Assembly: GCF_007855645.1 (NCBI RefSeq)
Contig: NZ_CP042265.1
Location: 434,001-498,000 of the forward strand
Origin: Qingshengfaniella alkalisoli
GTDB taxonomy: Bacteria; Pseudomonadota; Alphaproteobacteria; Rhodobacterales; Rhodobacteraceae
Length of the DNA stretch: 64,000 bases
Direction: 5' to 3'
The number at the start of each line of letters is the position of its first letter. Positions within the stretch are counted from its first letter, which is position 1. The notes beneath the pieces are model-generated. The model did not search any database. It was not told the origin of the DNA and saw nothing but the letters and a program-made list of their open reading frames with translations. The translations under genes were made by a program, and so were the position numbers. Below, in pieces: positions 17,867 to 26,944 of this stretch.

Positions 17867-18537
17867 CGCGCATATGCCTTGTTCAGTGACACTTCCATGC
17901 GCCGCTGTACGAAGGACAAAGCCTCCACGATCACCCAGTAGAAGATCGCGACAACAAGAAATGCCTCGAAATAGAGGAAACTGCCAGCCGCTTCCTTCTG
18001 CGCTGCCCCCATCATTTCGGTGACGCCCAGCGTAAAGGCCAGCGATGTGCTTTTGATCATGTCGATGAAGTAATTCAGCAACGTCGGCGCTGCGATGCGC
18101 GCGGCTTGCGGCAGGATGATCCGCCGCATCATCTGGGCTTGCGTCATGCCCACCGATTGCGACGCCTCCCACTGGCTGCGGTCCACGCCGAGGATCGCCC
18201 CACGAATGCTTTCCGCCATATAGGCCGAGAAGTGCAACGTCAGCCCCATAATCGCCGCCGTCACCCCGTTGATGCTGGCCAGCGGCTCGATCAATGTCGG
18301 CAAGCCGAAGTAGAACAGGAACAACTGCACCAAAAGCGGCGTCCCACGGAAAAAGCTGATGAATACGGCGGTTATACTGTCCAGACCCGGAATTTTAAGG
18401 ACCCGGATCACGGCCAGCAGGGAGGCCAGAACCAGCGCAATCGCCATGGCCACCAACGCCATTCCGAGCGTCAACGGCACATAGCGCAGGATGACGGGCA
18501 CCAGCCCCAGCATGTATTCGAGGTCGAGTGCCCGCAT
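17863..18537 (-). CDS. Polar amino acid ABC transporter permease
   Basis: 224 residues, HisM/GlnP family, with about five membrane segments and the family loop ESIRGAILGVDRSQWEASQSVGMT, read as EAA motif parts, that docks the ATPase. N-terminal transmembrane start MRALDLEYMLGLVPVILRYVP. Three bases separate it from the binding-protein gene and it overlaps the ATPase gene. Only one permease gene is present, so it presumably works as a homodimer. Confidence 0.95.
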   Translation of the reverse strand: MRALDLEYMLGLVPVILRYVPLTLGMALVAMAIALVLASLLAVIRVLKIPGLDSITAVFISFFRGTPLLVQLFLFYFGLPTLIEPLASINGVTAAIMGLTLHFSAYMAESIRGAILGVDRSQWEASQSVGMTQAQMMRRIILPQAARIAAPTLLNYFIDMIKSTSLAFTLGVTEMMGAAQKEAAGSFLYFEAFLVVAIFYWVIVEALSFVQRRMEVSLNKAYAR

Positions 18538-18540
18538 CTA

Positions 18541-19290
18541 TCAGTTCGCCGTAATGTCCGCGCCGAACCACTTTTGAGATATCTCGGTCAGCGTACCGTC
18601 TTCTTTCAACTGCGTGATCGCAGCGTCAATCTTGTCGCGCAGGACTTGGCCCGCCTCATCATCGCGGAAGGGAAGGGCGTTTTGGATTTCCGAGAAGGGC
18701 TTGCCAGCGAGCGCGAGCGGCAGGGGCGACTCCTGAATGACCTGTGCTGACGACACGCGGTCCATCACGAAGGCATCCACGCGACCGAGCGCTGTATCCT
18801 GTTCGATGTTCGACTCATAGGTCTTGATGTCGATCTCATCCGCGTTGGGCAGTTCGCGCAGCAGTTGTTCGAAATTCGAGCCCAGGTTAACCGCAACCGT
18901 CTTGCCCGACAGGTCGTCGGTCGAGGTGATACTGCCCTCGTTGCCCTTCTTCACCACAACCTGTGCACCGTCGATCACATAGGGTTGGGAAAAGGCGAAC
19001 TTGGCCTCACGTTCAGGCGTGATCGTGATCTGGTTCGCCACGGTGTCGATGCGCCCCGACTCCAGCGCCCCGATCAACCCTGAAAAGGACATGGTGACAT
19101 ATTCGACGTCATCGCCTGTAATCTCGGTCACGGCATTGATGAAATCCACCTCGAAGCCCTGCAGCACATCCTGCTGAACAAAGGTAAAGGGGAAGTAACC
19201 ACCAGACATGCCAACGCGCAGCGTATCGGCAGTCAGCGGTGAAGCAACCAGCCCAAGGGCCAGCGCGGTAGAAGCGAAAAGTTTGGGCAT
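18541..19290 (-). CDS. Amino acid ABC transporter periplasmic binding protein
   Basis: 249 residues of solute-binding family 3. A signal peptide ends near residue 21 (ALALGLVASPLTA). The mature protein begins DTLRVGMSGGYFPFTF and contains GFEVDFINAVTEITG and the characteristic DTVANQITITPEREAKFAFSQPY region in pieces. First gene of the importer. The substrate cannot be read from the sequence. The 176 bases between this gene and the cupin gene hold its promoter and nothing else I can see. Confidence 0.93.
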   Translation of the reverse strand: MPKLFASTALALGLVASPLTADTLRVGMSGGYFPFTFVQQDVLQGFEVDFINAVTEITGDDVEYVTMSFSGLIGALESGRIDTVANQITITPEREAKFAFSQPYVIDGAQVVVKKGNEGSITSTDDLSGKTVAVNLGSNFEQLLRELPNADEIDIKTYESNIEQDTALGRVDAFVMDRVSSAQVIQESPLPLALAGKPFSEIQNALPFRDDEAGQVLRDKIDAAITQLKEDGTLTEISQKWFGADITAN

Positions 19291-19466
19291 GTTAGCCTCC
19301 GTATCTTTCGAGTCAGGCGCCTTACCTGCTTACTAAACGCGAAATCCGCAACAGTTCCAACAAAATAGGGCCAACCGTCCCGTTCCGTCCCGCGCCATAG
19401 AACAGCCATTCCGCGCTTTTCGCGGATGCAGGCTGCTGTTTGCAACAATCGGCTATCGGCGGAACG

Positions 19467-19838
19467 TCAGCCCTCCAGCTCCGGATCGGGTAGGTCGGTC
19501 TGCCGCCGTTCATCGCTAAGGTGGATATCGGTCGTTTCCAGGCGTCCTGGGCCGAGATTGACAAATTTATGCGGGACACTCGCCGGACCAAGCAGAACAT
19601 CCCCTGCTTCTGCCTCGATTTTCTGATCACCAATCGTGAACAGAGCTCGCCCTTCGCGGACAATAAAAACTTCATCATAGTCATGGACATGCCAGCGCGG
19701 ACCAACACCGACCACGCCTGTCGCGTAGAACAGGATGGTCACATCCGCGCCCAATGTCGTGCCGTTGACAGTCCCTTTCCAGGACAAGTCACTGGTTGAC
19801 CATTCCGATCGGGGTATCCGCTTAGGGGTCTTGGTCAT
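19467..19838 (-). CDS. Cupin-domain protein
   Basis: 123-residue single-cupin protein of unknown substrate. The first cupin motif is visible as HVHDYDEVFIVREGRALFTIG and the second as ASVPHKFVNLGPGRLETTDIHLS, both read here as short stretches; the histidines and glutamate can bind a metal. The ATG at 19838 has GAGGA eight bases upstream. It stands alone, divergent from msrB by 110 bases. A role in redox or quorum metabolism cannot be assigned. Confidence 0.82.
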   Translation of the reverse strand: MTKTPKRIPRSEWSTSDLSWKGTVNGTTLGADVTILFYATGVVGVGPRWHVHDYDEVFIVREGRALFTIGDQKIEAEAGDVLLGPASVPHKFVNLGPGRLETTDIHLSDERRQTDLPDPELEG

Positions 19839-19948
19839 CTGATTGATCCTCACAACCGGTTGATCTCGCTGTTGGCGGCGTCGATGGACATTCCACGCTG
19901 CAAGCCCCATCTAATGCACAGAATGGATCTTCCGCGGAAGGAGACGCA

Positions 19949-20392
19949 ATGGCCGAATATCGCAAGAACCCCGATTCTCTGAGCACCCTGTCGCCAGAGC
20001 AATACCGCGTGACCCAGCAAGATGGAACCGAACGACCCTTTGCCAACGAGTATTGGGACAACAAGGAGCCCGGTATCTATGTTGACGTGGTCTCTGGTGA
20101 GCCGCTTTTCGCATCGGTGGACAAGTTCGACAGCGGGTCCGGCTGGCCCAGCTTCACCAAACCACTGGTGACCGACAATATCGTGGAAAACCGCGACATG
20201 TCGCATGGCATGATCCGAACGGAGGTTCGTTCCGCGGGCGGTAACAGTCATCTGGGCCATCTCTTTCCGGACGGGCCTGTGGACGCGGGCGGAATGCGCT
20301 ACTGCATCAACTCGGCTTCGTTGCGGTTTATCCATCGCGATGAACTGGAACAGGCAGGGTACGGCGCGTATTCAACCCTATTCGACGATTGA
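19949..20392 (+). CDS. msrB: Peptide methionine-R-sulfoxide reductase
   Basis: Repairs methionine-R-sulfoxide in proteins. 147 residues with the fingerprints [18 protein letters not shown] and [12 protein letters not shown]119 in RYCINS is the catalytic cysteine and the only cysteine in the protein: both CxxC zinc pairs and any separate resolving cysteine are absent. This is the zinc-free subtype, which must be regenerated directly by an external thiol. It starts at an ATG preceded by GGAGA, 18 bases upstream of msrA, and is co-transcribed with it. Confidence 0.95.
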   Translation: MAEYRKNPDSLSTLSPEQYRVTQQDGTERPFANEYWDNKEPGIYVDVVSGEPLFASVDKFDSGSGWPSFTKPLVTDNIVENRDMSHGMIRTEVRSAGGNSHLGHLFPDGPVDAGGMRYCINSASLRFIHRDELEQAGYGAYSTLFDD

Positions 20393-20410
20393 TCACGGAA
20401 GGAGCAAGAC

Positions 20411-20926
20411 ATGACAGAACGTGCAATTCTTGCAGGTGGATGTTTCTGGGGCATGCAGGATCTGATCCGTCGCTATGACGGCGTGATATCCACGCGCGTA
20501 GGCTATACCGGCGGCACAACCCGCAACGCATCTTATGAACAGGTCAAGAGAGGCGACACGGGCCATGCGGAAGCGATCGAGATCATTTTCGACCCCGCAC
20601 AGATCAGCTATCGTAGCCTGCTGGAATTCTTTTTTCAGATCCACGATCCGACGACGGTTGACCGCCAAGGTAATGACATCGGCTCGAGCTATCGCTCAGC
20701 GATCTTCTATACGACGGACGCACAAAAGGATGTCGCCCTGAACACGATCAAGGATGTGGATGCGTCAGGGCTGTGGCCGGGGAAAGTCGTGACCGAAATC
20801 GTTCCGGCGGGCGATTTCTGGGAAGCCGAGACCTTCCATCAAGATTATCTCGAACGTATTCCCAACGGCTATACCTGCCACTTTGTGCGGCCCGATTGGA
20901 AACTTCCCAAACGCACCGCCGCATAA
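20411..20926 (+). CDS. msrA: Peptide methionine-S-sulfoxide reductase
   Basis: Repairs methionine-S-sulfoxide. 171 residues, with the GGCFWGMQD catalytic motif at the very N-terminus (C11) and FFQIHDPTT, then GYTCHFVRP in the C-terminal part. GGAGCAAGAC provides the ribosome site. Ends seven bases before a strong terminator shared in position with the converging guaD gene. Together with MsrB it gives repair of both epimers of methionine sulfoxide. Confidence 0.96.
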   Translation: MTERAILAGGCFWGMQDLIRRYDGVISTRVGYTGGTTRNASYEQVKRGDTGHAEAIEIIFDPAQISYRSLLEFFFQIHDPTTVDRQGNDIGSSYRSAIFYTTDAQKDVALNTIKDVDASGLWPGKVVTEIVPAGDFWEAETFHQDYLERIPNGYTCHFVRPDWKLPKRTAA

Positions 20927-20932
20927 CGTATC

Positions 20933-20957
20933 AACCCCCGGTCCTGCCGGGGGTTTT
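20933..20957. terminator. Terminator between msrA and guaD
   Basis: AACCCCCGG / CCGGGGGTT with a five-base loop, followed by TTTT on the plus strand and preceded by an A-rich stretch for the minus strand. It ends msrBA and may also stop guaD readthrough. Confidence 0.82.
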
Positions 20958-20961
20958 CATA

Positions 20962-22305
20962 TCAGGCGGGTTCTGCAACCCGCGGTGCCAGTCCAGTCGT
21001 GACAAGCGCGGCACCCAGTTGCGGTGTCCCTGAGACATAGGTTTCCACGATACTCCGGTCATCACCCAGCGTTTGCAGCAGGAACAGTTCTTCGCGCAAG
21101 GTCGTGACGCGTTCCGCACGCAGCGCCATCGCACTACTTGAACGGCAATTCAGGACCACGATATCGGCCTCGGTTCCCGCATCCAGAGTGCCGATCTTGT
21201 CATCCAGTTGCAGTGCGCGGGCATTGCCCAGCGTGATCCAGTAGAATGACATCAGCGGATCCAGCGCCTGATTGCTCAGCTGAAGAACCTTGTAGCCCTC
21301 ATCGAGGGTCCGCAGCATCGAGTAATTCGTCCCGCCACCCACATCGGTCGCAATCGCGGTGCGCACACCCGCCCCATCGAACGTCGCCTTGTCGTAAAGA
21401 CCGCTTCCAAGGAACAGGTTCGAGGTCGGGCAGAACACAGCAACCGATCCGGTCTCAGCCATCGCGGCGCGTTCACGTTCGTTCAAGTAGATCGAATGAC
21501 CGAACAAGCTGCGAGGGCCAAGCAACCCATAACGTTCATAGACGTTGAGATAATCACTCGCCTCGGGGTACAGCGACAAGGTGAAATCGATCTCGTCACG
21601 ATTCTCCGACAGGTGCGTCTGAATGTAGCAGTCGGGATACGCTTCAATCAGGGCCTGCGACATTTCCAGCTGTTCCGGCGTGGACGTGATCGCAAAGCGT
21701 GGGCTGATGGCGTATAAGGCCCGCCCTTGCCCATGCCATTTTTCGATCAGCGACAACGACTGGTCGTAGCCTGTCTGCGGGGTATCGAGCAGACCGTCCG
21801 GCGCATTGCGGTCCATCATGACCTTGCCACCGATCATGCGCATGTTGCGCTTCTCAGCTTCGTCAAAATAGGCGTCAACGGATTCCGGATGCACCGAGCA
21901 GAACGCGACCGCGGTCGTAGTCCCGTGCTTGACCAACTCATCGTAGAACAGGCTGGCGATGCGCTTGGCATGGCTGGCGTCGGAGAACTCCGCCTCCATC
22001 GGAAAGGTATAGGTGTTCAGCCAGTCCAGTAGCTTCGCGCCCCAACTGGCGATCACCTGAGCTTGCGGGAAATGGATATGGGTGTCGATAAAGCCGGGCA
22101 GGATCAGGTTCGGGCGGTGATCCACCACCGCCGTCGACAGCGCCGCCTGCGCGTGGATCTGACCAAAATCACCGCTGGCGACGATCACGCCGTCCCGCAT
22201 GAGCACACCGCCATCTTCGATATAAAGATAGCTGTCAGTATCATCTGCCCCTTGCGGAACATCACGGAAGCTCAACAATCGGCCGCGCAGAAGTGTCTCG
22301 GTCAT
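20962..22305 (-). CDS. guaD: Guanine deaminase
   Basis: Deaminates guanine to xanthine as the entry to purine breakdown. 447 residues, amidohydrolase superfamily: zinc motif DTHIHFPQ near residue 80, the family segment TTTAVAFCS, HLSENRDEI, and the late TDVGGGTNYSM holding the metal aspartate. The ATG at 22305 has GGGAG upstream. Divergent from a LysR gene, whose reading frame even begins at an ATG overlapping this one. No xanthine dehydrogenase or other purine genes are in the window. Confidence 0.93.
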   Translation of the reverse strand: MTETLLRGRLLSFRDVPQGADDTDSYLYIEDGGVLMRDGVIVASGDFGQIHAQAALSTAVVDHRPNLILPGFIDTHIHFPQAQVIASWGAKLLDWLNTYTFPMEAEFSDASHAKRIASLFYDELVKHGTTTAVAFCSVHPESVDAYFDEAEKRNMRMIGGKVMMDRNAPDGLLDTPQTGYDQSLSLIEKWHGQGRALYAISPRFAITSTPEQLEMSQALIEAYPDCYIQTHLSENRDEIDFTLSLYPEASDYLNVYERYGLLGPRSLFGHSIYLNERERAAMAETGSVAVFCPTSNLFLGSGLYDKATFDGAGVRTAIATDVGGGTNYSMLRTLDEGYKVLQLSNQALDPLMSFYWITLGNARALQLDDKIGTLDAGTEADIVVLNCRSSSAMALRAERVTTLREELFLLQTLGDDRSIVETYVSGTPQLGAALVTTGLAPRVAEPA

Positions 22306-22405
22306 GGTTTTCTCCCTTTTCAGGAAACTCTCTCGCACGCTGCCGTGCCTTGCAAAACATCGCAGAATGCGTTTCACTATCAACGAAACATTGAAAATAT
22401 CCGAC

Positions 22406-23311
22406 ATGCCTTATCTTGATAGTATACGCGTCTTTGTTCGCGTGGTCGAACTCGGCAGCATCACGGCGGGCGGTCGCGATTTGCGCCTGACGCCAGCCGT
22501 AGCCAGCAACCGCATCAAGGAGCTGGAAAGTCGCCTTGGTGTGCGCTTGTTCAACCGGACGACACGCAATCTCAGCCCAACAGAGGCAGGGTCGGTCTAT
22601 TACGACTTCGCCCGCAAGGTCATCGACGCCTTGGAAGAATCTGAGGCCGTGATCTCGGGGTTCTCCGACAGCCCGCACGGCGTGCTGCGCGTATCGGCTC
22701 CCCTTGGCGTGGGGCGAAGGATCATCGCACCGCTGGTGCCGCAGTTCAACGAGAAGTACCCGGACATTGAAATCCGGTTGCGCCTGACCGACCGTCGCGT
22801 TGATCTATTGGAGGACTCGCTTGATGTCGTGTTCTTCCTTGGTACGCCAAAGGATTCCAACTTCAAGCTGCGCAAAATCGCGGATTGCCCGCGCGTTTTG
22901 TGCGCCGCTCCCGCCTATCTGGACAAGCACGGTATACCCCAGACGCCGGAAGCACTGATATCAGATAATCATAGCTGCCTGCTGCTGCGCTATCCCCGTT
23001 CGCCGGAGTACTTCTGGATGCTTCAAACGCCGCATGGCCTGCAAAAATTCGACGTCTCTGGAAAGTATGACGCCGATGACGGAGACGTGCTGACCAATTG
23101 GGCGTTGGAGGGTTGGGGCATTGCCAACAAAGTGCAGTTCGACATTCAACCCTATCTGGATAGCGGCTCGCTTGTCCCCGTCCTGACGAATACACCGCCC
23201 GAGCCCACGAGCTTCGGCTGCCTTTTCCCGCATCGTAAACTGCAGGATCCGAAGGTCCGGCTGTTCATCGACTTCATGGTGGACAGGTGCCGCAAGGCCG
23301 TGGCCGACTAG
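22406..23311 (+). CDS. LysR-family transcriptional regulator
   Basis: 301 residues from the ATG at 22406: winged helix at the N-terminus (FVRVVELGSITAGGRDLRLTPAV...NRIKELESRLG) and a ligand-binding half with an SPHGVLRVSAPLGVGR lead-in typical of the PgrR/DmlR-like subgroup. Alternative starts at 22304 and 22367 are in frame, and no ribosome site separates them well. Divergent from guaD, so probably its regulator, though the inducer is unknown. It ends on the CTAG shared with the DUF808 gene. Confidence 0.85.
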   Translation: MPYLDSIRVFVRVVELGSITAGGRDLRLTPAVASNRIKELESRLGVRLFNRTTRNLSPTEAGSVYYDFARKVIDALEESEAVISGFSDSPHGVLRVSAPLGVGRRIIAPLVPQFNEKYPDIEIRLRLTDRRVDLLEDSLDVVFFLGTPKDSNFKLRKIADCPRVLCAAPAYLDKHGIPQTPEALISDNHSCLLLRYPRSPEYFWMLQTPHGLQKFDVSGKYDADDGDVLTNWALEGWGIANKVQFDIQPYLDSGSLVPVLTNTPPEPTSFGCLFPHRKLQDPKVRLFIDFMVDRCRKAVAD

Positions 23312-24276
23312 TGTGACGCAGGCTTTCCAAACAGCCCCATGATCGGTGCAATCACACGGGTTGCGACGGGGATCAGCAGCAGCCCGAGGATCAGCCCGAT
23401 AATCCCATCGATGAACGCGGTGACAAACCAGGCCACGAAGCCCTGCGCCTGTCCAACCACATGCGCTACGATTTCCGCGATGTGGTGAATGGTTTCGTAA
23501 GGCGCCTTGAAGCCCAATTCATACGCGCCATGCAGAATAATCGACCCGCCGACCCAGATCATTGCAGCAGTCCCGACAATGACCAGCAGTTTCATCAGAT
23601 AGGGCATACCCTTCACGATCCATTCACCAAGTTTACGCGTCGCGGACAAGCGCCCCTTCGCAGCCATCGCAAGCCCGACATCATCGGCCTTCACGATCAG
23701 CGCGACGGCACCATAGACACCCACCGTGATCAACAGACCGGCGATGGCTAGAGATAACGCCTCCATCCAGATCGGATAATGCGCAGGCAGCGCGGACAGG
23801 ATGATCGTCATGATTTCCGCCGACAGGATGAAATCGGTTTTGATTGCGCCTTTGACCTTGGCCTCCTCCAGATGCGCGCCTATCAGCTTTTCCTGATACA
23901 GGTCTTCTTCGTGGTCATCGGCCGGGTTCAGCAGATGCCATACTTTCTCGGCCCCCTCGAAACACAGATACGCGCCTCCGATCATCAGCAGTGGTGCAAT
24001 TGCCCAAGGTGCGAAGGCGGACAGCAACAAGGCGATTGGCAGCAAGATCACCAACTTGTTGAAAACTGATCCGCGCGCGATCCTGAACACAATCGGCAGT
24101 TCACGCTTCGCTTCGAAACCATGAACATATTTGGGTGTAACGGCAGTGTCGTCTATCACCGCGCCCGCCGCCTTTGACGACGCCTTCACGGCCTGCCCGA
24201 CCACATCATCCACGGATGCTGCCGCGACTTTTGCGATTGCTGCAACATCGTCCAGAAGTGCCAGAAGACCGCTCAT
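23308..24276 (-). CDS. DUF808 family inner-membrane protein
   Basis: 322 residues resembling E. coli YedI: soluble N-terminus with a DDVAAIAKVAAASVDDVVGQAVKAS repeat-like start, then several membrane segments (LVILLPIALLLSAFAPWAIAPLLMI, EIMTIILSALPAHYPI, and others) and a glycine-rich tail. Function unknown in the family. Convergent with the LysR gene. The following 277 bases, up to the Tat protein gene, hold its promoter region and no gene I can recognise. Confidence 0.85.
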   Translation of the reverse strand: MSGLLALLDDVAAIAKVAAASVDDVVGQAVKASSKAAGAVIDDTAVTPKYVHGFEAKRELPIVFRIARGSVFNKLVILLPIALLLSAFAPWAIAPLLMIGGAYLCFEGAEKVWHLLNPADDHEEDLYQEKLIGAHLEEAKVKGAIKTDFILSAEIMTIILSALPAHYPIWMEALSLAIAGLLITVGVYGAVALIVKADDVGLAMAAKGRLSATRKLGEWIVKGMPYLMKLLVIVGTAAMIWVGGSIILHGAYELGFKAPYETIHHIAEIVAHVVGQAQGFVAWFVTAFIDGIIGLILGLLLIPVATRVIAPIMGLFGKPASH

Positions 24277-24553
24277 ACCCTGCCCTTATCCGATATCCTT
24301 GCTATCTGGGCAAGATAACGGTTTTCGTTGCGCGAACAATGGGATTACCTGCCGGATTGACGTATTGAAGCACCTTTTCCACATAGCCAACGTCAACCAG
24401 GCGACGGCGGAAGTATCGTATAGCGAGTTGAGGACACGCATTGCTGCAACAGTTCACTTCGATGGCTTTGCCCTGCCTCACAGGATCGTGACAGAATTAT
24501 CCCCGCGGAAATTACCGATTGGGCGTAGAATGCGTCCTGAGGACAACTACCCC

Positions 24554-25072
24554 ATGATCGAAAAGCGGAGTAACGACGTGTCCACACCATTCTATAATCG
24601 CCGCACGTTTCTTGTTTCGGTCGGGCTCGCCGGATTCGGATTGTTGTACAATCCAACGGGCCTTGTCTCGAAGGCGTGGGGGCAAGGGCTCTCACCGACC
24701 CAATCCATGCGCGGCGGAAGCAACAACTACCGGCCCAACGCTCCACTGGTCGAACGGCTGGGACGAGGTTTCGTGGTGCACGGAAATGTCCGACATGCGA
24801 GAGACGGCGCGCCGCTTGAAGGTGTCCGTATCCAGATCTGGGCCGCCACAACACTTGGAGGCGAGCGCGAGCCACGGAACCACGGCAGTGTCATGACAGC
24901 GCGAGATGGATCATTCCAATTGGAAATGGAGCAGATTGTGCCCAATTTCGGGCAGCCTCACGCGCACCTTGCCTATGATGACGGAACGTACAAGACAGTT
25001 TTCCTGAGGCCAGTGATGCGCAGCGCTTCGGACACCTCTGTAGCGGCTGATTTCATTCTTGCGCCCCCCTAA
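24554..25072 (+). CDS. Tat-exported intradiol-dioxygenase-fold protein
   Basis: 172 residues. A twin-arginine signal (NRRTFLVSVGLAGFGLL, R16-R17) suggests folded export. The mature part carries the transthyretin-like core of protocatechuate/catechol dioxygenases: VHGNVRHARDGAPLEGVRIQIW, SVMTARDGSFQLEM and a PHAHLAYDD site with H136 and H138 in the positions of the iron histidines. The two tyrosine ligands of true intradiol enzymes are not evident, and the protein is shorter than the family, so it may not be an active dioxygenase. GAGGA precedes the ATG. Overlaps the next gene by 14 bases. Confidence 0.7.
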   Translation: MIEKRSNDVSTPFYNRRTFLVSVGLAGFGLLYNPTGLVSKAWGQGLSPTQSMRGGSNNYRPNAPLVERLGRGFVVHGNVRHARDGAPLEGVRIQIWAATTLGGEREPRNHGSVMTARDGSFQLEMEQIVPNFGQPHAHLAYDDGTYKTVFLRPVMRSASDTSVAADFILAPP

Positions 25073-25718
25073 GAGTCCGACGCCGTCCCATAACAACCTC
25101 ACATCGAGACCTTGGTTCGGGGCTGTCCTTTGGGGCTTGATCTTGGTGCTAATGACAGCGCCCGTAGTGCTGGCCGTATTCAGCCCATATCTGAACTACC
25201 GCGGCACCGCATATATCGTGGGTGGCTTCGCGGGTATCCTGTGCCTGTCGCTGATGCTTGTTCAGCCGCTATTGCCGGCCGGATACCTACCCTTGCCAAT
25301 GCAGATTTCAGAGCGGCGAGTTCACCTGTGGATTGGGCGTGCCATCGTGATCTGCGTGGCGCTGCATATCGGCGGCCTGTTCATCACCAGCCCCGCCGAT
25401 ACGCTGGATGCACTACTGCTTGTCGCACCAACCCCATTCTCGGTTTACGGTATCATTGCGATGTGGGGCATCGTCGCGACAGTATTCCTAGTTCTTCTGC
25501 GAACGCGGTTCAGGATGCGTCCCCTGCACTGGAAACGTCTGCACAACATGCTGGCCCTGATCGTTGTCGCGGCAACCGTTCTTCACGCGGTTCAGATCGA
25601 GGGCACGATGGAGAGAGTCTCCAAATGGCTCCTCTGCATGGCCGTCCTTGTCGCAACCGTTACCGCGATGGCGGATTTGCGATTCATAAGACAGCGCGCG
25701 AACAGGTATCGCCGCTAA
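25059..25718 (+). CDS. Ferric-reductase-like transmembrane haem protein
   Basis: 219 residues from a TTG start inside the end of the preceding gene. About six transmembrane helices. Two pairs of histidines lie 14 residues apart on neighbouring helices, H89-H103 and H162-H176, the bis-haem pattern of the FRE/NOX ferric reductase domain. There is no C-terminal FAD/NAD domain, so electrons must come from elsewhere. Translational coupling to the Tat protein suggests a membrane-periplasm redox pair. Function of the pair is not known to me. Confidence 0.72.
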   Translation: MRPPKSPTPSHNNLTSRPWFGAVLWGLILVLMTAPVVLAVFSPYLNYRGTAYIVGGFAGILCLSLMLVQPLLPAGYLPLPMQISERRVHLWIGRAIVICVALHIGGLFITSPADTLDALLLVAPTPFSVYGIIAMWGIVATVFLVLLRTRFRMRPLHWKRLHNMLALIVVAATVLHAVQIEGTMERVSKWLLCMAVLVATVTAMADLRFIRQRANRYRR

Positions 25719-25733
25719 TCCAGTCGCCCAGCA

Positions 25734-26822
25734 CTAAGGCCCCAGGAAATCGAAAGGCTCGGTTTCGACAAAGCTGTCATTGGCCAACCCCGAATAGGTC
25801 ATCGTTTGCTGTGGCCCCAGTTCCAAACGCATCACCTTGCCCGTCTCGGGCGCAAAATCGAACTTCTTCAGATCCACCCAGAATGTGTTGGGCGTCAGTG
25901 CGGATTCAAAAAAATACAGCAGCCGCTTGTGATCCGCGACAGTACGCCAGCGCGTCGAAGAAATGTTGGGCTCATCCGGCGTCGTGATCCCGAAGGGAAC
26001 CGAAGCATTCCGGATCACACCGAACACACTTGCGATGGTCTCGATCGGATTCTCGGTCTTGGGAATCGCATTCACATAGAATGACGCCCGCGCGAACCGA
26101 TCCGAAGCGCGATTGGTGCCGGGTAGCATAACAGTGCCGCCGATCTGTCGCCAATAGGATTCGAGCGCCAGTTGCTGCTCGAAGATCGGGGAATTGGTCA
26201 TCACCTGGTACTCACGGCTATGGTGGATGACCTGTTCGCCGTTGATGTATTCCACAATCGCGCTGTCGCCTGTCTTGTCGGAAATCGAAAGGTGCAAGGT
26301 TGCCAGACGATCCTCGCCGGGTACGGCATCCGTCACGATGGTAAATGGCTCGGCCTCCAACGCAGCAACAGTTTCTTGAACGGTCGCAAAGTTATCCAGC
26401 ACGTATTGCGCCCAGGCGGCGATACTCAGACCTGTCTGGCTGCCGTCGAATTCGGGGTAGTCGGATTCGACCAGCCATAGAATGTTGGCGACCAGCCCCG
26501 CCTCATTCATCCCGTCAGTGGTGGCCAAGTCATAGGCAGAGGCAATGACACTGCCATATTTGACACTGCCATATTTGGACGTCCATTCGATCGAGTTCAG
26601 GCCGGCCTCGCCATTGCGTTCCATCCCTCGAGGAAAGACCCACAGATTGGTGCCGATATCCGACTTCCAGTCCATCGAGCGCGCCGTGATGATCTGCTCG
26701 TCAGCCCCAAGATAGACAAAGCGCGTACAGGCATCGGCGATGCCCGCTGCAAGAGTGCTCGTGACTAGCGCGGCTGAGATCAGCATCGTGCGAAGGCGGT
26801 GGTCTCGGAATGTCATGGCCAT
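25734..26822 (-). CDS. Linear amide C-N hydrolase, choloylglycine-hydrolase family
   Basis: 362-residue Ntn hydrolase of the penicillin V acylase / bile-salt hydrolase family. A signal peptide precedes the nucleophile: SAALVTSTLAAGIADACTRF, with C32 becoming the N-terminal catalytic cysteine after processing. Further motifs: ARSMDW, the NEAGLVANILWL loop and the conserved NSPIFEQQLA asparagine region. The gut-like substrate name is misleading for a marine organism; N-acyl-homoserine lactones or other N-acyl amides are plausible. It stands alone, convergent with the haem protein gene. Confidence 0.85.
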   Translation of the reverse strand: MAMTFRDHRLRTMLISAALVTSTLAAGIADACTRFVYLGADEQIITARSMDWKSDIGTNLWVFPRGMERNGEAGLNSIEWTSKYGSVKYGSVIASAYDLATTDGMNEAGLVANILWLVESDYPEFDGSQTGLSIAAWAQYVLDNFATVQETVAALEAEPFTIVTDAVPGEDRLATLHLSISDKTGDSAIVEYINGEQVIHHSREYQVMTNSPIFEQQLALESYWRQIGGTVMLPGTNRASDRFARASFYVNAIPKTENPIETIASVFGVIRNASVPFGITTPDEPNISSTRWRTVADHKRLLYFFESALTPNTFWVDLKKFDFAPETGKVMRLELGPQQTMTYSGLANDSFVETEPFDFLGP

Positions 26823-26944
26823 CTCTCATAGAGAACGTATGGGGGTGTAACCGACGCCTGCATGCACCCCATAGCAATGCCGATGCCCAGCAACACAAGA
26901 AAACCCTAGCAGCCGATGCAAAGAAAGGGCAAGTTAAAGAAGAT

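Noticed and set aside
24480-24553. ECF-sigma promoter upstream of the Tat protein
   Set aside because: GGAAAT and CGTA elements occur, but only 11 bases apart, not the 16-17 needed.
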